Origin: Gadus chalcogrammus
Taxonomy: Eukaryota; Chordata; Actinopteri; Gadiformes; Gadidae
Assembly (NCBI RefSeq): GCF_026213295.1
Contig: NC_079428.1
Location: forward strand, 806,684-870,683
Direction: 5' to 3'
Length of the DNA: 64,000 bases
Shown: in pieces, positions 15,801 to 28,129 of the stretch
Layout: the number at the start of each line of letters is the position of its first letter
Numbering within the stretch: position 1 is the first letter of the stretch
Position numbers and translations under genes: made by a program
The notes under the pieces: generated by a model
What the model was told of the DNA's origin: nothing
What the model saw: only the letters and a program-made list of their open reading frames with translations
The model's database searches: none

Positions 15801-16428
15801 ATTACCACAGATCTCAAACTCGGGACATTGTTTTCATCGCAAATTGTCCCGCTTTGCAAGTTTCAGAGAAAAAAATACAAGAAATTCAACAAAATGCTAT
15901 CCCTAAAAACACACAAAAATAGCAGCACAATATGGTCGAGTTTTTCAAGGTAAAATTAGCTTAATATTTATAAAACAGCACTAAAACAATGAAATTGACA
16001 TTTTGTTGTCTTGTTTACTCAATAAAGTCAACGTTTTTGAATCCATTGACTTCTGTTTTAGAGTGGTTCCTCCAGCAAGATCAATTTAACAATACCATTG
16101 AAGAAAAAAACGAACTGAACAAGTGTTTGAGGAAATTTTCCCTAGCTGTCAGCAAGGAAGCACAATAAAATAAAAACAAATAAACCGCTAATAAAACCAA
16201 TAAATCCCAGCAAAAAGTGTTATCTTGTTTATTATTGGAGTGTTCACGTGTAGTTTATACTTAAACATTATTCACCTCAGGCTCCGTGAATCAGAGATGT
16301 GGACTCGAGTCAAAAAAATACGAAAACGTCGAAAAGGAACAGGACACATCAGCATAGATATGACAGGTGCATTGGCAATATAATAATGACTTAAACTCCT
16401 AAACTCATTAATATTAGCCTTCCATTAA

Positions 16429-17150
16429 ATGTATTTTATTTCTTTGTCTTTCATTTTTTTATTTTCTTTGTATTTAAAGGGTAACCTCCTAAATGATAAA
16501 AAAAATTGGCCTGCTAAATTAGAATTATTAGTTACTTGTCATTTTCATGCAAATTTAGCTCTACCGTTAAGACAGGCAGATTCTGGGTCCAGCAAAGGGG
16601 AAGCTGAGCTAGCTGTACACCGAGATGAGGGATTTCATTGTATTGATTTGTATTTTCTTCCACCCAGTGGCGTAACATCATGGTGATATGCCCGGGTGCA
16701 AATGTTTATTTTGTGCCCCTCGACAGGACTTCAGAGCGGGGGGGGGCTGGTCGCGTTGTCCTGCTTACTGCGGTGAGGGTTTCGTATAATTTGGTTAATT
16801 AATTAAGGGCGCCACCAGAGGACACCCCGACACATTTGCGCCCTGGGCGATATATATATTTTCTTCCTCCATGCGCCACTGATGCCTCTGGCCCCGGTGT
16901 AGTGCACCGGTTGCACCGTCGATATTTACGCCACTGCTTCCACCCTCAACAACTCCCAAGGAAAGTTATGTGTAGGCCTATCTATGAAACCAATGATGGT
17001 ATAAACAGAAAGTGGCTCACATGCTGTAAGAAAGACAACTCTCTGTTCTGCTCAGTATGTTTTGCCTATCCAAAGCCATCTGCAATATTTGGAACCTTTT
17101 CACCCTCGATTTACCTAGGGTTGCTTATTTGCTTATAAAATATTTGCATG
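16429..17150 (+). pseudogene. Degraded hAT transposase, TTF-type zinc finger part
   Basis: Around 16960-17090 the translation reads MCRPIYETNDGINRKWLTC then LFCSVCFAYPKP, the TTF-type zinc finger found at the N-terminus of hAT/ZMYM-like transposases. It is interrupted by the MITE at 16665-16936 and by stops, so it is not functional. Confidence 0.6.
16665..16936. mobile_element. hAT-type MITE, copy 1
   Basis: Ends CAGTGGCGTAAC... and ...TTACGCCACTG form short inverted repeats. The 8-bp target duplication CTTCCACC flanks it exactly (16657-16664 and 16937-16944). A sister copy lies at 33075-33335. No coding capacity. Confidence 0.85.
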
Positions 17151-17552
17151 TGATACTCACACAATTCTATCCACACACACATTCCAACATTGACATGTAT
17201 TTGCAATGCAAAAATCCACGGCTGAGGGCTATTTTCTATTATTTTACACAGTGGCAAAATTCTACACATGCTATTCGCACGGTCTCGTTTTGTCCCAGTC
17301 CACCCCTGCCCAAGACGCATTCACTTCCGTGAAGATGAAAAAAGAAAACTGCGAGCGAAGAGAAATCTACACTTTCGATATCATTTATGCTTTCTTCAGA
17401 ATCACAGTTTAAGTTTCATATCGGCTATGTTTACGTTGACGCTGGAGCGTGAGGACGTTCAGCAGTGTTGCCAGATTGGGCGTTTTTTCCCGCCCTATTG
17501 GGCTACTTTTAATCACGCACCGGCTACGCTATTCTCTTAAAGAGAATACCAT

Positions 17553-17722
17553 AACTACATTACTACTACTACCATTAGTAGCCTACTACAAATTCAGCTA
17601 CTACTACTACTTCAGCTATTACAACTCCTACTTCAGCTACTACTACCTCATCTACTACTACTACTTCAGCTACTACTACTCCAGCTACTTCTACTAATAC
17701 TACTTCAGCTTCTACTACTGAA
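17553..17722. repeat. Imperfect (ACT)n tract
   Basis: Trinucleotide-rich tract of TACTACTACTTCAGC-like units. One frame reads Thr/Ser-rich, but stops lie just upstream and no exon structure is visible. Confidence 0.8.
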
Positions 17723-17724
17723 GA

Positions 17725-18340
17725 CACAGGCGGGTGGTAATGAAAATGTCCTTAAGGAAATTGTGGCCTAATGTAACTGACATCCACTCAAGCAGTCCTT
17801 TCAGACATCCATACATAGCACATATGCCACGCTAGTCAAGGGGCAGCTTTACCAACTTTAGGGTCACAGTGGGGCCTTCCGTAGCCTACTAATACAATTC
17901 AAACCCACCGTCGACTCTCACTTCTCCTCTGAGAAGACAGAGAATTTCGGCGCATGCGCATATCAACACATTTGAAGACAGAAACAATGAACATATTATA
18001 ACTGTATTGATAAGAAATGACACTGTACATTAGAGTGGCAAGTTGAAATTATGATCCACAGCCTAATAATGACATTATTAAGTAAAAATACATGGTTACT
18101 TGTTCAGGACTTGAAAGAGTTTGTGACTTGGACTTGGACTCGACTTGTCTTTCCCAGTCTTGACTTGGAACTCGACTCGGAATTGAATGCTAAGACTTGG
18201 GACTTACTTGGGACTTGCGAAACAGTGACTTTGTCCCATCTCTGCCGTAAATAGTGCATAGCCCTCTCGACATTCGGTCTCGGGGGCTATTCCCCACTAT
18301 TCAATTCGCCTTCGGCAAATAATTGTTCAATATATATATA
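17725..18340. other. No gene seen
   Basis: Unassigned DNA with a patch of ACTTGGACT/GACTTGGGAC-type short repeats at 18120-18215. Confidence 0.45.
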
Positions 18341-18344
18341 TCTG

Positions 18345-18943
18345 TGATATTTCCTCCCAGTATTCATGATTTTACGACATTCCTATTTCCCCTATGTTTA
18401 ATTATTTTAAGATAGGCCTACGTCCAGGCCCGGTTCTACGTAAAATTACGCCCAGGGTGAGACCTCTTCAGTGAGGATTTCAATCAGCACTAACAGCTAA
18501 TCCCCCCCCCCCTTGTCCGTTCCATTTGGAAACATGTTTTACTTCGCTTGTTTAATTAAATTTCATTAATTAATTAAGACCGCCACCAGAGGGCACCCCC
18601 AACACATTTGCCGACCGAGGTTACCATGTTGCGCATGTAAGGGAATGATTATGACTTGTTATTTGATAAATGCCAACATAAGTCTCGTGGTAATGATAGC
18701 CTTTTATATAATATTCTAACAACTTCGGTAAGAAATACGGCACCTATTTTATTAAGATTTAACCAATCAAACTAAATATTGTCATTCGGTTAAATTAAGT
18801 AGGGTAATCTTTTCTTGATTTGAAGGAACAAATACAAAGCTGACGATGACAATTATTCAAATGAACGGGGTGGGTGGAGGGGGGGGGGGTGGGGTCCACG
18901 GTGGGTCGGGGGGCCACGGTGGGTCACGGCGTCATTGTTGTCG
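18345..18943. repeat. Cassette flank beside UBL-3
   Basis: 18345-18425 matches 80-165 of the first flank. A later part (18560-18620) resembles the GCGCCACCAGAGG segment of the MITE family. A G-rich run lies at 18870-18920. Confidence 0.6.
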
Positions 18944-19354
18944 CTAGAGCTGAACTCCGCCCGGGAGCTTGATCACCATCTGGATCAAGGACTTGTGTTG
19001 AATTCCATAAGAGACCAGGGTCGACTCGTCCACCATCTGATTCTTATTTGCGAAGATCAGGCGGATGTTGTCCATGTTGTTTCCTGGAAACCGAGACAAT
19101 ATTTGACATTGATGCACAGATAAAATGCCAGGCTATACCCTGCAGCCGTTAGTTCGGTTAGGCTATTAGTTGGTTGGAAAATTAAATAATGGTATTTTAA
19201 AGGCCATACCTGCCCTCCCTGGAACACGCTCGCCTAACTTCTCCTTGAGCTGCAGCACTGTGATCGCCTTCATCTGTTCTTCAGTGTTACACAGGTCGAT
19301 GGTCATGTTCTCTCCGTTCAGCCCGCTCACTATCACCTGGTAGGTCTTCTCCAT
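18944..19354 (-). CDS. UBL-3: single-domain ubiquitin-like modifier, two exons
   Basis: Exon 1 is 19354-19210 and exon 2 is 19083-18944, joining to 94 residues with the same phase as UBL-1. The start reads MEKTYQVIVSGLNGENM instead of MGKIYQ, the helix is VLQLKEKLGERV, and the C-terminus is IKLPGG-VQL. The beta-grasp core (RLIFANKNQM, TLVSYGIQHKSLIQMVI) is intact with no stop or shift. It differs from UBL-1 at many residues while keeping length, splice phase and Gly-Gly, which fits a maintained paralogue. An exact ISRE lies 63 bp upstream, and RBR-2 starts ~430 bp away on the other strand. Confidence 0.86.
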
Positions 19355-19416
19355 AGTGTTGCATGAGGCAGAATGACCCGAATTAACGAGAGCCAACTTT
19401 TTAAAAGGAGACTCAA

Positions 19417-19429
19417 AGTTTCACTTTCC
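19417..19429 (-). promoter_or_regulatory. ISRE upstream of UBL-3
   Basis: Plus strand AGTTTCACTTTCC, identical to the element before UBL-1 and at the same distance from the start codon. Confidence 0.85.
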
Positions 19430-19783
19430 TTCTGGTCTGCGGATTGAAGTTAGTGTTATATTGGTGGTTGTGCGCTAAGCTCCGACGACTCACCAGAGAG
19501 GAATAGCGACGGCATCCGATGTGAAACCGACTTGTGCACATGGAGTAGGCTATAACTTGTATAGTGGACTCTTCAAAGCATTCTGGCAGAACGCGCGATC
19601 CCGTGTGCAGAACGCGCGTTCCCGTGTCCTTAGGGGTTGATCCCTGACAGCCTGCCGCGCAGTCACGTGTTTTATCAGAAAGATAGAAAGAAAACCGAAA
19701 GCCCGTCTTCTTCCATTTGCCACCAACACGAAGCAGTTGGACTCTTCTCAGCAAACGAGCAATAACAGTCGGTACAAAGTGAA

Positions 19784-21668
19784 ATGAGCGAGCAGATTTC
19801 AGAGGAGAGGAGTTATGATCTGGGAGACGCCTCTCTTACATTTGTTGACAGACCAGATGACTTAGATCCGTTCCGTAAGTGACCATCAAATTCACTAAAT
19901 TAACCCAGCGTGTTGTTTTTAATTCAGTATTGTAGGAGCAAATACGCCCATCCCTTATAATTCTGAAAACGTTGTTATTGCAAACTTGAAAACCGTAATG
20001 CTTTTATTTTGAAGCCTCGATCAGGGTCATCGATTGATTGTGTGTGTCTCCCTTCCCTCAGCACCTGAGGACGGGGTCGAGCGGCCAAGAGCGGAGATGT
20101 CTTGCGGTCACGCCGTCACGCCACAATCTCTGACCGGATGGTGTCGCAGTTTGCTGGACCAGGTAGAGAGATTCACAACCCTCGGTCCGCGTACCAGAGC
20201 CGGTTCGTGGACCCTTTAGAACAGCGCCTTTAAATACATCCAGAAAATAAATTCCAGAAAAATAAGAAATTATGTCTAATTTTTAACTTAATTCTTAGGC
20301 TATTCGAAACAGGTTATGTCCTCAAACACATAGACCATACACTTATTTGTAGTTGAATTATTGGTATATTCAATTGATATTATTAGCCTTTGTTGCCAGC
20401 TAGTTCATAATATGCAACTAAGGTTCAATTTAGACGATCTGGACAGAAAGTAAACAGGAGTAAACAGGGCCTAATCCACTGTAAATTAAGCACAATTAAA
20501 TGCACTGTCTTGGCACTACTTTTGTGTTTATTTAAGTCTCAGTCGACTTTTCTTGTGTTTCTCTTATAAATTGTATTATTGTATATTATAGTTAGCCTCA
20601 GACGCAAGAATTTCATTGCTGTGGTTTTAATTGATGTGAATTTTTTTTAGCGGAAGCAATAAAAACAAGTTATAAATCAATTAAAAAAGACCCTTACGAT
20701 TGGCATTGGGGTTTATTAGGTGACAATGACCTGTACATTATTCCTTACTTATTTAACAGTGACTTGACCAGACTAGTTTCACTATTGTGTAGACCATCTG
20801 TAATTGTAAATGGGGGTGGCCCCTGAGTCCCCCTACTAAACCGTTGCTACAAGAAACCACCTTTATTGAAATGAATATGGGCCAAAAATATAGGGCAGAA
20901 CAGGAGCAAGACCAAAAGAGTAACGTTTTGTCGTGTGTTCTTCCTCCGCAGGGCCAGTACACGTTTAACTGCCCTGCCCTTGCGGTGGGCACAGTGCCGT
21001 GTGGTGCAGTGTGGGATTATACAGAGGTCCGCCGGCTGGCCTTACTGACAGAAGAAGAGATGCTGGACTTTGAAATGACATTGGGCCGTCTAGCTGCCGC
21101 ACAGTTTTGTGACTTTAAAGCAGTAAGTGGCCTTATTAAGTGTCCAGAGAAGGAAAAACTAGACAAAATGTCAGCTATTTCATGGCCACCCTTTTGTCTT
21201 CATCCCAAACAGTGCCCTGGCTGTAAAACCTACGTGGAAAGAGAAGAGTTAGACAATCTCTGTTTCGACTGCACTATCTGTGAGGAAAGCAGTAAGCCCA
21301 CCAAGCAGTTCTGCTGGCAGTGTCTGAGGCCCTGGAAGGGGAGGGCGCCGCGCAGCGACAGCTGTGACAACGACAACTGCTCAGACAAGGATCTGGAGCT
21401 GCTGAAAGGGTGTGGCACCATCACGCTGTCCCAGGTGGCGGGGGTGGGGCCCTGCCCTTCCGTCCGGGCCTGCCCCACCTGTGGCATAAAGGTGGAGCAC
21501 GACCAGACCGGCTGCAAGAACATCCTGTGCCCACGCTGCAAGGTGGAGTTCTGCTTCGTGTGTCTGAAGCTCAAGATAGATTGCCTGGAGACCAGTAACT
21601 ATTTCACAGCGTGCAGCAGCGGCATCGCACCGAGGCAGACCGCCATGCCAATATGGAACAGAAAATAA
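19784..21668 (+). CDS. RBR-2: RING-between-RING E3 ligase-like protein, four exons
   Basis: Exons 19784-19874, 20062-20162, 20952-21122 and 21213-21668 join to 272 residues. Domain order is as in RBR-1: acidic leader (RPDDLDPF), RING1-like half (SCGHAV, GWC, NCPAL, CGAVW), in-between-RING (CPGC, CTIC, FCWQC, CDNDNC) and RING2 (ACPTC, TGCKNILCPRC, FCFVC) with the putative catalytic Cys kept. Intron 3 is exactly 90 nt with no stop, so reading through it would add 30 residues in frame; the matching introns of RBR-1 and RBR-3 are 91 nt. AATAAA lies at ~21719. Divergent partner is UBL-3. Confidence 0.9.
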
Positions 21669-21739
21669 TGCTTTGTTTGTTTTATCATTCATGTTGCCTT
21701 ATAAAATGATTATATGACAATAAAACGTTGTAATGCAAT

Positions 21740-22320
21740 GCAGTGGCGGCTGGTGATCAAAAATGTTGGTGGGGCACAGTAATAGACAGGGGGTCTTGGG
21801 TCTTGGGTCCCCTCCCCATATATATATTTTTAATTTAATAGATTTGATTTCCTGTATTCTGGTGCATTTTGGGGTTGGCCACTACCTTTTTACCTACTGT
21901 TCATTCAGATTCATAGCCTACATCTTGACTTGCAGGGCCTGGACAAGCTTACACTGCATATAGGCTAGTTGTGTTGCGCGAATGCTGCTGAGGGAGGTAG
22001 CCTATTTGATTGATTCGCTGAATTGTCTAATCATGTGGTGATAACAAAAAAGAAAAGCGATACCTTTGGCCTGGGGCGCAAACTGGTGCGACCCAATGGC
22101 GAATTTTCTTGCGCCAATGAAAAGCTGTCTCTGCTTCATAGACTGCAAAAAGTTAGGGAGCTTACTGACTTCAACGTGGCCGGCGCCCCTGACTTGGAGG
22201 AGGGCTTTATTTCGAATGACCAATAACTAGCCTAGCCCAAATCATTGACGTTCAGACGCATTTAAATGGTTACTTTTATTTCAATAGACCCAGTAAAACA
22301 GAGTTATAAAGTTGATACTT
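21740..22320. other. Transposon-like debris, no gene
   Basis: Starts with CAGTGGCGGCTGGTGATC (21740), a typical non-autonomous element end in fish. I could not set the other end. Confidence 0.35.
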
Positions 22321-22329
22321 TATAACTCT

Positions 22330-22890
22330 GTTAATAATCCAAAAGTTAATAAGTTAATCATAAAAAATAAAAAAAGAATCGAGACTGAATCGTTCTACAA
22401 AGTATTGCGATGCATCACAGAATCTAGTATTTTTCCCACCCCTATTGGTTACTGTACTCCAACAGTTCTAACAGAGTATTGTTTTGCATGTAAGCTTTTT
22501 GGTGAAGCTAGAGTTGCTGACAAGCGCCTTGTGGTGGGGAATAATAACTGGCAGTGTCTTTCAAAGTTACTGAAGCACCATGAAACAAGTGGTTACCACA
22601 AAAATGCTTATCTGATGTGGAAAGAATTGGCATCCCGCTTATGCCTAGGTAAAACTATTGATAGCGAATTGCCGAGAGCCTGTTGACTCGACTGCATACT
22701 CTTCTTTGCAGAAAGAAACCTGCCACTGAGGGGGGCAAAATGCACAGTTAGGAAATCCTCGAAATGGAAATTTTCTGGGTATCCTTGATCTCATAGCACG
22801 GTATGATGTTACACTGGCAGAGCATCTTAGAAAGGCTGCCTCTAAAAAAAACACCGGATATCTGTCCTGGTGCACTCAAAATTATTTTTT
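22330..22890 (+). pseudogene. Degraded hAT transposase
   Basis: The translation contains EYCFACKLFG, WQCLSKLLKHHETSGYH and, after stops and shifts, AERNLPLRG and DVTLAEHLRKAASKK, the order seen in hAT (ZMYM-like) transposases. Several stops (for example ~22683) show it is dead. Confidence 0.65.
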
Positions 22891-23094
22891 TGATTATATA
22901 TATAGATATAATATCAGAGTGTGTTTTAGGTCAAATTTGTGCCCAGATGAAAGGTGTGTGGGGGGGGGGGGGGGGGGGCGCCTGCTATGTGTCTGCATAC
23001 CCCCCAGAAAGTAGGCTTATTCTTATTGCTTATTTATTTTTATTTTTTTTCCACAATGTCTTGATTTTTAAAAAAAAATGTATGATGACTATAT

Positions 23095-23160
23095 GCTCTG
23101 TAAGGTGACCTTGGGTGTCTTGAAAGGTGCCTCTAAATTAAATGTATTATTATTATTATT
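23095..23160 (+). mobile_element. L2-type LINE 3' tail
   Basis: GACCTTGGGTGTCTTGAAAGG...AAATGTATTATTATTATTATT is the characteristic 3' end of L2-type elements with ATT repeats. It abuts a second fragment in the opposite direction. Confidence 0.65.
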
Positions 23161-23430
23161 AGAAAGTAGGCAGTTGCGCCCCTGGTCTGGGGGGTGAGGA
23201 GCTCCTGGAGGTAGGGGGGGGCATGTCCGTGGATGCACTGGTGGGTGAGGAGGGAGACCTTGAATTCAATTCTGAATGCGACAGGGAGCCAGTGAAGGGA
23301 TTTGAGGATGGGGGTGATGTGTTCAAATTTGCGCACCCTCATCAGGATCCTGGCAGCGCTGTTTTGTATGTGCTGGGGCTTCTGGGTGCTCTTTCCAGAG
23401 ATGCCGATGAGGAGTGCATAGTGCACATGT
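23161..23430 (-). pseudogene. L2-type LINE ORF2 C-terminal fragment
   Basis: The minus strand reads PQHIQNSAARILMRVRKFEH then ITPILKSLHWLPVAFRIEFK, the conserved region after the reverse transcriptase in L2-clade ORF2. No start or remaining domains. Confidence 0.75.
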
Positions 23431-23870
23431 CTTACATAGTTTGTTTGAATGGAGACTGCATTGTTACGTATAGCTGATTAGTTTCACTTACGGTATGTGA
23501 CTTGAATGAGACGGGCACACAACAGTTTATACACGTCGGGATTAAATTATATTCTTTCACTTCTGACTGAAGACAAGTCTGTTGTGTTCACTTAGTAAAA
23601 TACAATAAAAGATTCAAAGTACTAGTTAGCTACTGGACTAATCGTTTAATTCTGCCATACAGCAAACGTAACCTTCATTTTTAACACACCAAAAGCGTTC
23701 ATCGGGGATTCAGTGACCCCTAGAGGATCCGCGAATGTATTACAAGGGGATACGCAAATGTTTTTTTCTACCATCATAGGTTTTTAACCTCCGCCTCAAC
23801 GGGTACTACATAGTGACAGGACAGCTATTTGATATGCATTTATTACTCATCATTCATTACCTGAAGTGAA
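23420..23870 (+). promoter_or_regulatory. Duplicated promoter-like module, copy B
   Basis: Matches ~3670-3960 of copy A. The ISRE core is changed by one base (AGTTTCACTTACGG near 23480). Confidence 0.45.
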
Positions 23871-24424
23871 AGAGATAAAGTACAGCACAGGCACAAGAGA
23901 TGTAGACAAGAACAGCTCAAGACATTTACTAATCCTAAAAAAATACAATACAATATAAGAGTCTACTATTATTCTGCTCTTGCTCTCAATTAGCTTAGCA
24001 GATAGCTATCATGAAGGGGGCCTGTCCGTAATTCTGACGCCTCATTGTTCTGACGTCTAAATGGTCCAAAATTTTCCCCATTAGATCGACATGCCACTAT
24101 GCCGACGGTTCAATGTTACGAAAACGGAACCCATTGGTCCGAAGGGCCGTTTTCCTATAAGTCAAACGGCATCAGATGTACGCTGGTTCCCTCTTCCAGT
24201 TAGTTCAGTCCACTGATAGCCTGATCCATCCATCCCTCAACGGGGCAGACATCACATTGGGGCTGTCACTCAAAGGTCCATTTTGACGAGGTTGTAATGG
24301 AAGTCCACATCACACGTGGTGTTAAAATAGGGGTCCTTTAAAATTGCTTGTTAACATCTGATTTACCACTTCATCTCGACTCTGGTCCGGAGCCATTCAT
24401 CTAATTGGGTTTAATTGTCATTAA

Positions 24425-24510
24425 TTTACATTTACATTTAGGGCATTTAGCAGACGCTTTTATCCAAAGCAACTTTGGATAAAATGTCGCTTTTATCCAA
24501 AGCGACATTC
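24425..24510. mobile_element. SINE tail fragment
   Basis: Contains GGCATTTAGCAGACGCTTTT and ATCCAAAGC, a very widespread teleost SINE core, here partly duplicated. Confidence 0.7.
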
Positions 24511-24689
24511 ATGATCGTCAGTGTTCATCAAAAACATTCAACAACACCATCAACCTTTCACAGCCTCGGGGAACTGATGAGTCACAAATCAAACATGCAT
24601 GTTCAAATGTTAGAGTGAGGCGGAGTTGTTTATTCCTCTGCAAGTACATACTGCAGTGGTGACGATAGTCTGCAAAGTAGATCAACAAC

Positions 24690-25200
24690 ATTTTTTTAAC
24701 ACTTACGAGAAGCCATAGTTTGATGACAGCGTGCAACGTAGATCCACAACATTGTTTGATCACTTGAGAAGGAATCATATAGAGAAAGAGCCGTTCCACA
24801 ACGTTCCAGTGTACCCGAGTCACTCATGTTGTCCATAAGAAGTGAAACTCATTCTGCGTGCCACCATGTTTTAGCCAAAGAATCTCTGTTGACATTAACC
24901 TCCACTAGTAGGTGAGAGTAGCCTCCATCAAATTATCAAAAATCTAGTTTATAATTGGTTCTATAAGAGGCATGATAACAGAATAATGCCAGAGGCAAGG
25001 CTAAAGACCAAAATACATGTCTTGCATTGTTTGTTTGAATGGAGGCTGCATTGTAACGTTTAGTTTCACTTTCGGGGCACATAACAGTTTATACACGTAG
25101 GGATTCAATTATATTCTTTCACTTCTGACTGAAGACGGATATGTTGTGTTTACTTAGTGAAATACAATAAAAAGATTCAAAGCACTATGCTAATCGAACA
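24690..25200 (+). promoter_or_regulatory. Duplicated promoter-like module, copy C
   Basis: Matches ~3320-3830 of copy A. The TATA-like site is degraded (CATATAGAG), the donor-like site reads GTAGGTGAG, and the ISRE core AGTTTCACTTTCGG is exact (~25063-25076). Confidence 0.45.
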
Positions 25201-25282
25201 CAAATATAAAATGTTCAGATTAGCTGGGAATTGCGTGTTCCAATCTCACCCAATTTTATTTTTATTTTTTTTAACCTTCGTG

Positions 25283-25600
25283 CAAACATTTAACAAATCA
25301 ACACACTCATATCTTCAACTTTATCTAAACTCGATAGAGTTGAAGATTCTCGATAGCATTTAATCCTTCATCAGAATCACAGTTTAAGAATAATTCCATA
25401 CCCGCTTAGTATATTACCATTTGGTCTCAATGAAGTTGAGGCTAGAGCTTGAAGACGTTATAGACAATATATTATGCTGTAGCCCAAGGTGACCATCACA
25501 AAAACTAACCATTGCCGACGTTGCGGAGCCTAAACAACGTCCATATTTAACCTAGATACACAATGTCAAGCTTAAACGGTTATTTATTCTTACACCGGCG
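25283..25600 (+). repeat. Large inverted repeat, left arm
   Basis: Inverse of 26360-26660, for example ACAATGTCAAGCTTAAACGG (~25561) against CCGTTTAAGCTTGACATTGT (~26371). Arms are ~300 bp with small differences and a ~760-bp spacer. Confidence 0.85.
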
Positions 25601-26359
25601 CAAAAAATATTAAGGGTTTGGCTTTTTGCACCCCTGGTAAGTCGCAGTAGCGACGCTAACTCTGAATTGAAGAGGTTGCCGGATCGAATCCCTCTATTGT
25701 CAGATTTATGCTTTTTTCAGATTGTCATGCTTTTATGATCGCACACTTTTTAGTCAGCAAGCCAGTCCTCCTGTATCACAAAGTTTCAAATTCAGTGCCT
25801 TTTTAGTCAGCCAGCCAAACTTCCTGTATCATAAAGTTTCAAATTCAGTGTCTCCCTGATATTCTGAGGACAAGCCCTAAAACTTGGGGAACAAACTTAC
25901 ACATAACATCTTAATCTAGCAATAAATCAAAGATTAAAGTAAGCTGTTTTACTTGCATGTTCTATTGAGGAGGCCAACAATGCAAAATAGTGTAGCTATT
26001 CCCAATGCTATCCTAGGCAATCATGGCTGTTTGTTTACAAATGTATTTGAGGAGTCTGCACCACACTTAAAAACGTTGGGTGAAGATCTTGTTGGGGTTA
26101 CCTCGTCTGCAGCAGTTATTTAAATTGTTTTATTACATTGTGTGATCAATATGCCAGGGTAAATGCACAGGGGTGAAAATAGTATACATTGATATTTGCA
26201 CTGGGGGGGAGGCGGTATTAATATAACAGATTTATGTGTGCATATACTTCTAATTGTACCAGGGGTGCAAATAGCCTTCACTTCTAATTGTACCAGGGGT
26301 GTAAATAGCATGTACTGATAATTGTACCAGGGGTCATTAATCATTTTAGAGTAACTAGA
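25601..26359. other. Spacer of the large inverted repeat
   Basis: Holds a ~53-bp tandem duplication (25748-25855, units start TTTTTAGTCAGC), and ~40-bp imperfect repeats around TTGTACCAGGGGTG (26250-26335). No transposase was recognised. Confidence 0.6.
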
Positions 26360-26660
26360 AATAACATAACCGTTTAAGCTTGACATTGTGTTTCTAGGTT
26401 AATTTTGGACGTTGTTTAGGCTCCGCAACGTCCGCAATGGTTAGTTTTTGTGATAGTCACCTTGGGCTAGAGCGTCATCGATAACATCTTCAAGTAGCCT
26501 CAACGTCATTGGGACCAAATGGAAATATGCTAAACGGTTATGGAATTATCCTTAAACTGTGATAAAGGATTAAATGCTATTGAAAACCTTCAACTGTATC
26601 TAGTTTAGATACAGTTGAAGATACGAGTGTGTTGATTTGTTAAATGTTTGAACGAAGATT
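26360..26660 (-). repeat. Large inverted repeat, right arm
   Basis: Partner of 25283-25600. Confidence 0.85.
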
Positions 26661-26869
26661 GACGTTTAAAAATGTACCTAGTTACAAAGTCTGAAGAAGT
26701 TGAAGTGTCAGAGAATTTACTTCCATGGTTAAAAATTTTAAAAGAAGGGAATAGAGAATCATAGAGAATAAGAAAGAATGAAAGTGAGAATAAAACTTAA
26801 AAACAATAGTTGAGCGCTTCATGCACTAACCTAATAAAAGCCATTCGAAAAATCTTGTAGATCTTGTAG

Positions 26870-27085
26870 GTCTGGTTTTCACTGACATGTAGCCAAGATG
26901 GAGATGTGCACAATTTGGTTTCACATCGGATACCGACGCTGCTCTTCTCTGGTGAGTCGTCAGAGCTGAGCGCCCAACCCCCAATATAACACAGACTACA
27001 CTCCGCGGACCAGAAGGAGGACTCTGAGTCTCCTATTAATAAGCGTGCTCATGTTAAGTCAGTTCATTCTGCCTCATGCGACACG
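26870..27085 (+). promoter_or_regulatory. UBL-4 promoter, ISRE lost
   Basis: Homologous to the UBL-1 upstream region, but the GGAAAGTGAAACT element is reduced to GAAGGAGGACTCTG near 27014-27027. UBL-4 may have lost interferon response while its coding region stayed intact. Confidence 0.6.
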
Positions 27086-27549
27086 ATGGGGAAGATCCAC
27101 CAGGTGATAGTGATCGGGTTGAACGGAGAGAACATGACCATCGACCTGTGTAAAACTGAAGAAGAAATGAAGGCGATCACAGTGCTGCAGCTCAAGGTGA
27201 TGATAGGCGAGCGTCTTCCAGGGAGGGCAGGTACATGGCCTTTAAAATACCATTATTGATTCTTGCCCCTACACGATAACAATACGGCACGTTTTCTGTT
27301 TTACGTGTACATTTTTCATGAATGATTCGTGGTGGTGTGCTGTCTCTCTAAGGAGCTGGTTCTGGCCTTGATCCGGTGCATTAATGTCAAATATTGTCTC
27401 GGTTTCCAGGGAACAGCATGGACAACATCCGCCTGATCTTTGCCACCAATGTGCTGGATGACGACGTGATGACCCTGGGGTCTTATGGAGTTCAACACAA
27501 GTCTGTGATCCAGATGGTGATGAGGGTCCCGGGCGGAGTCCAGCTCTAG
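27086..27549 (+). CDS. UBL-4: single-domain ubiquitin-like modifier, two exons
   Basis: Exon 1 is 27086-27230 (ends GGGCAG, donor GTACAT) and exon 2 is 27410-27549 (acceptor TTTCCAG), joining to 94 residues. Starts MGKIHQVIVIGLNGENM; helix VLQLKVMIGERL; core RLIFATNVLDDDVMTLGSYG; C-terminus MRVPGG-VQL. AATAAA at 27721 follows. This copy is on the plus strand with no RBR on its 5' side; downstream (28130-28433) is a relic of the USP promoter, which preserves the UBL-to-USP order seen at 8-14 kb. Confidence 0.86.
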
Positions 27550-28129
27550 CGACAACTCTAGTGACCCCCGACCCCCGTGGTGCCCCATGGCCCCCCGACC
27601 CCCCGTGCCCCCCCCCTACCCAGCGTGCGCTGTGCTACTTTATGGTTCTTCATGTGTTCATGGTCATTTGAATCATTGTCATCGTCGACTATGTACTTGC
27701 TCAAGTCATGTCTTCACAACAATAAAAGATGACTTAATGACGCATTTAACCGAATTCCTGGACAATATTTGGTTTGATTTGTTTAATATTACATAACAGG
27801 TTATTATTATGCTAATTCTGTTGGCATTTATCAAATGATAAGTCCTAGACATCCCCTTACATGCACAGATAGGGACGGCAGGCCTGATGTAGACATTTTT
27901 GAATAGGCTTATCTTAAATTAATTAACCATAGGAGAAATAGGAATGTCGTGAAATAATAACTACTAGGAAGAAATATCACGTATATTTATCAAGATAAAG
28001 ACAACTAAATAACTTAATACAATCAGGGCTACAACTTTTCTGCTTCATTATTATTTAAACATAGATGTTGGAGTGCGTATTTTATCCTCTGAATATACCT
28101 CACTAACCCTCACCCTAACTAACTATCAC

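Noticed and set aside
17553..17722. Thr/Ser-rich, mucin-like reading
   Set aside because: Follows from an imperfect ACT repeat with stops just upstream; no exon evidence.
25625..25700. Possible tRNA gene (a GGATCGAATCCC-like box B)
   Set aside because: No matching acceptor stem or box A at the right distance; at most a tRNA-like SINE trace.
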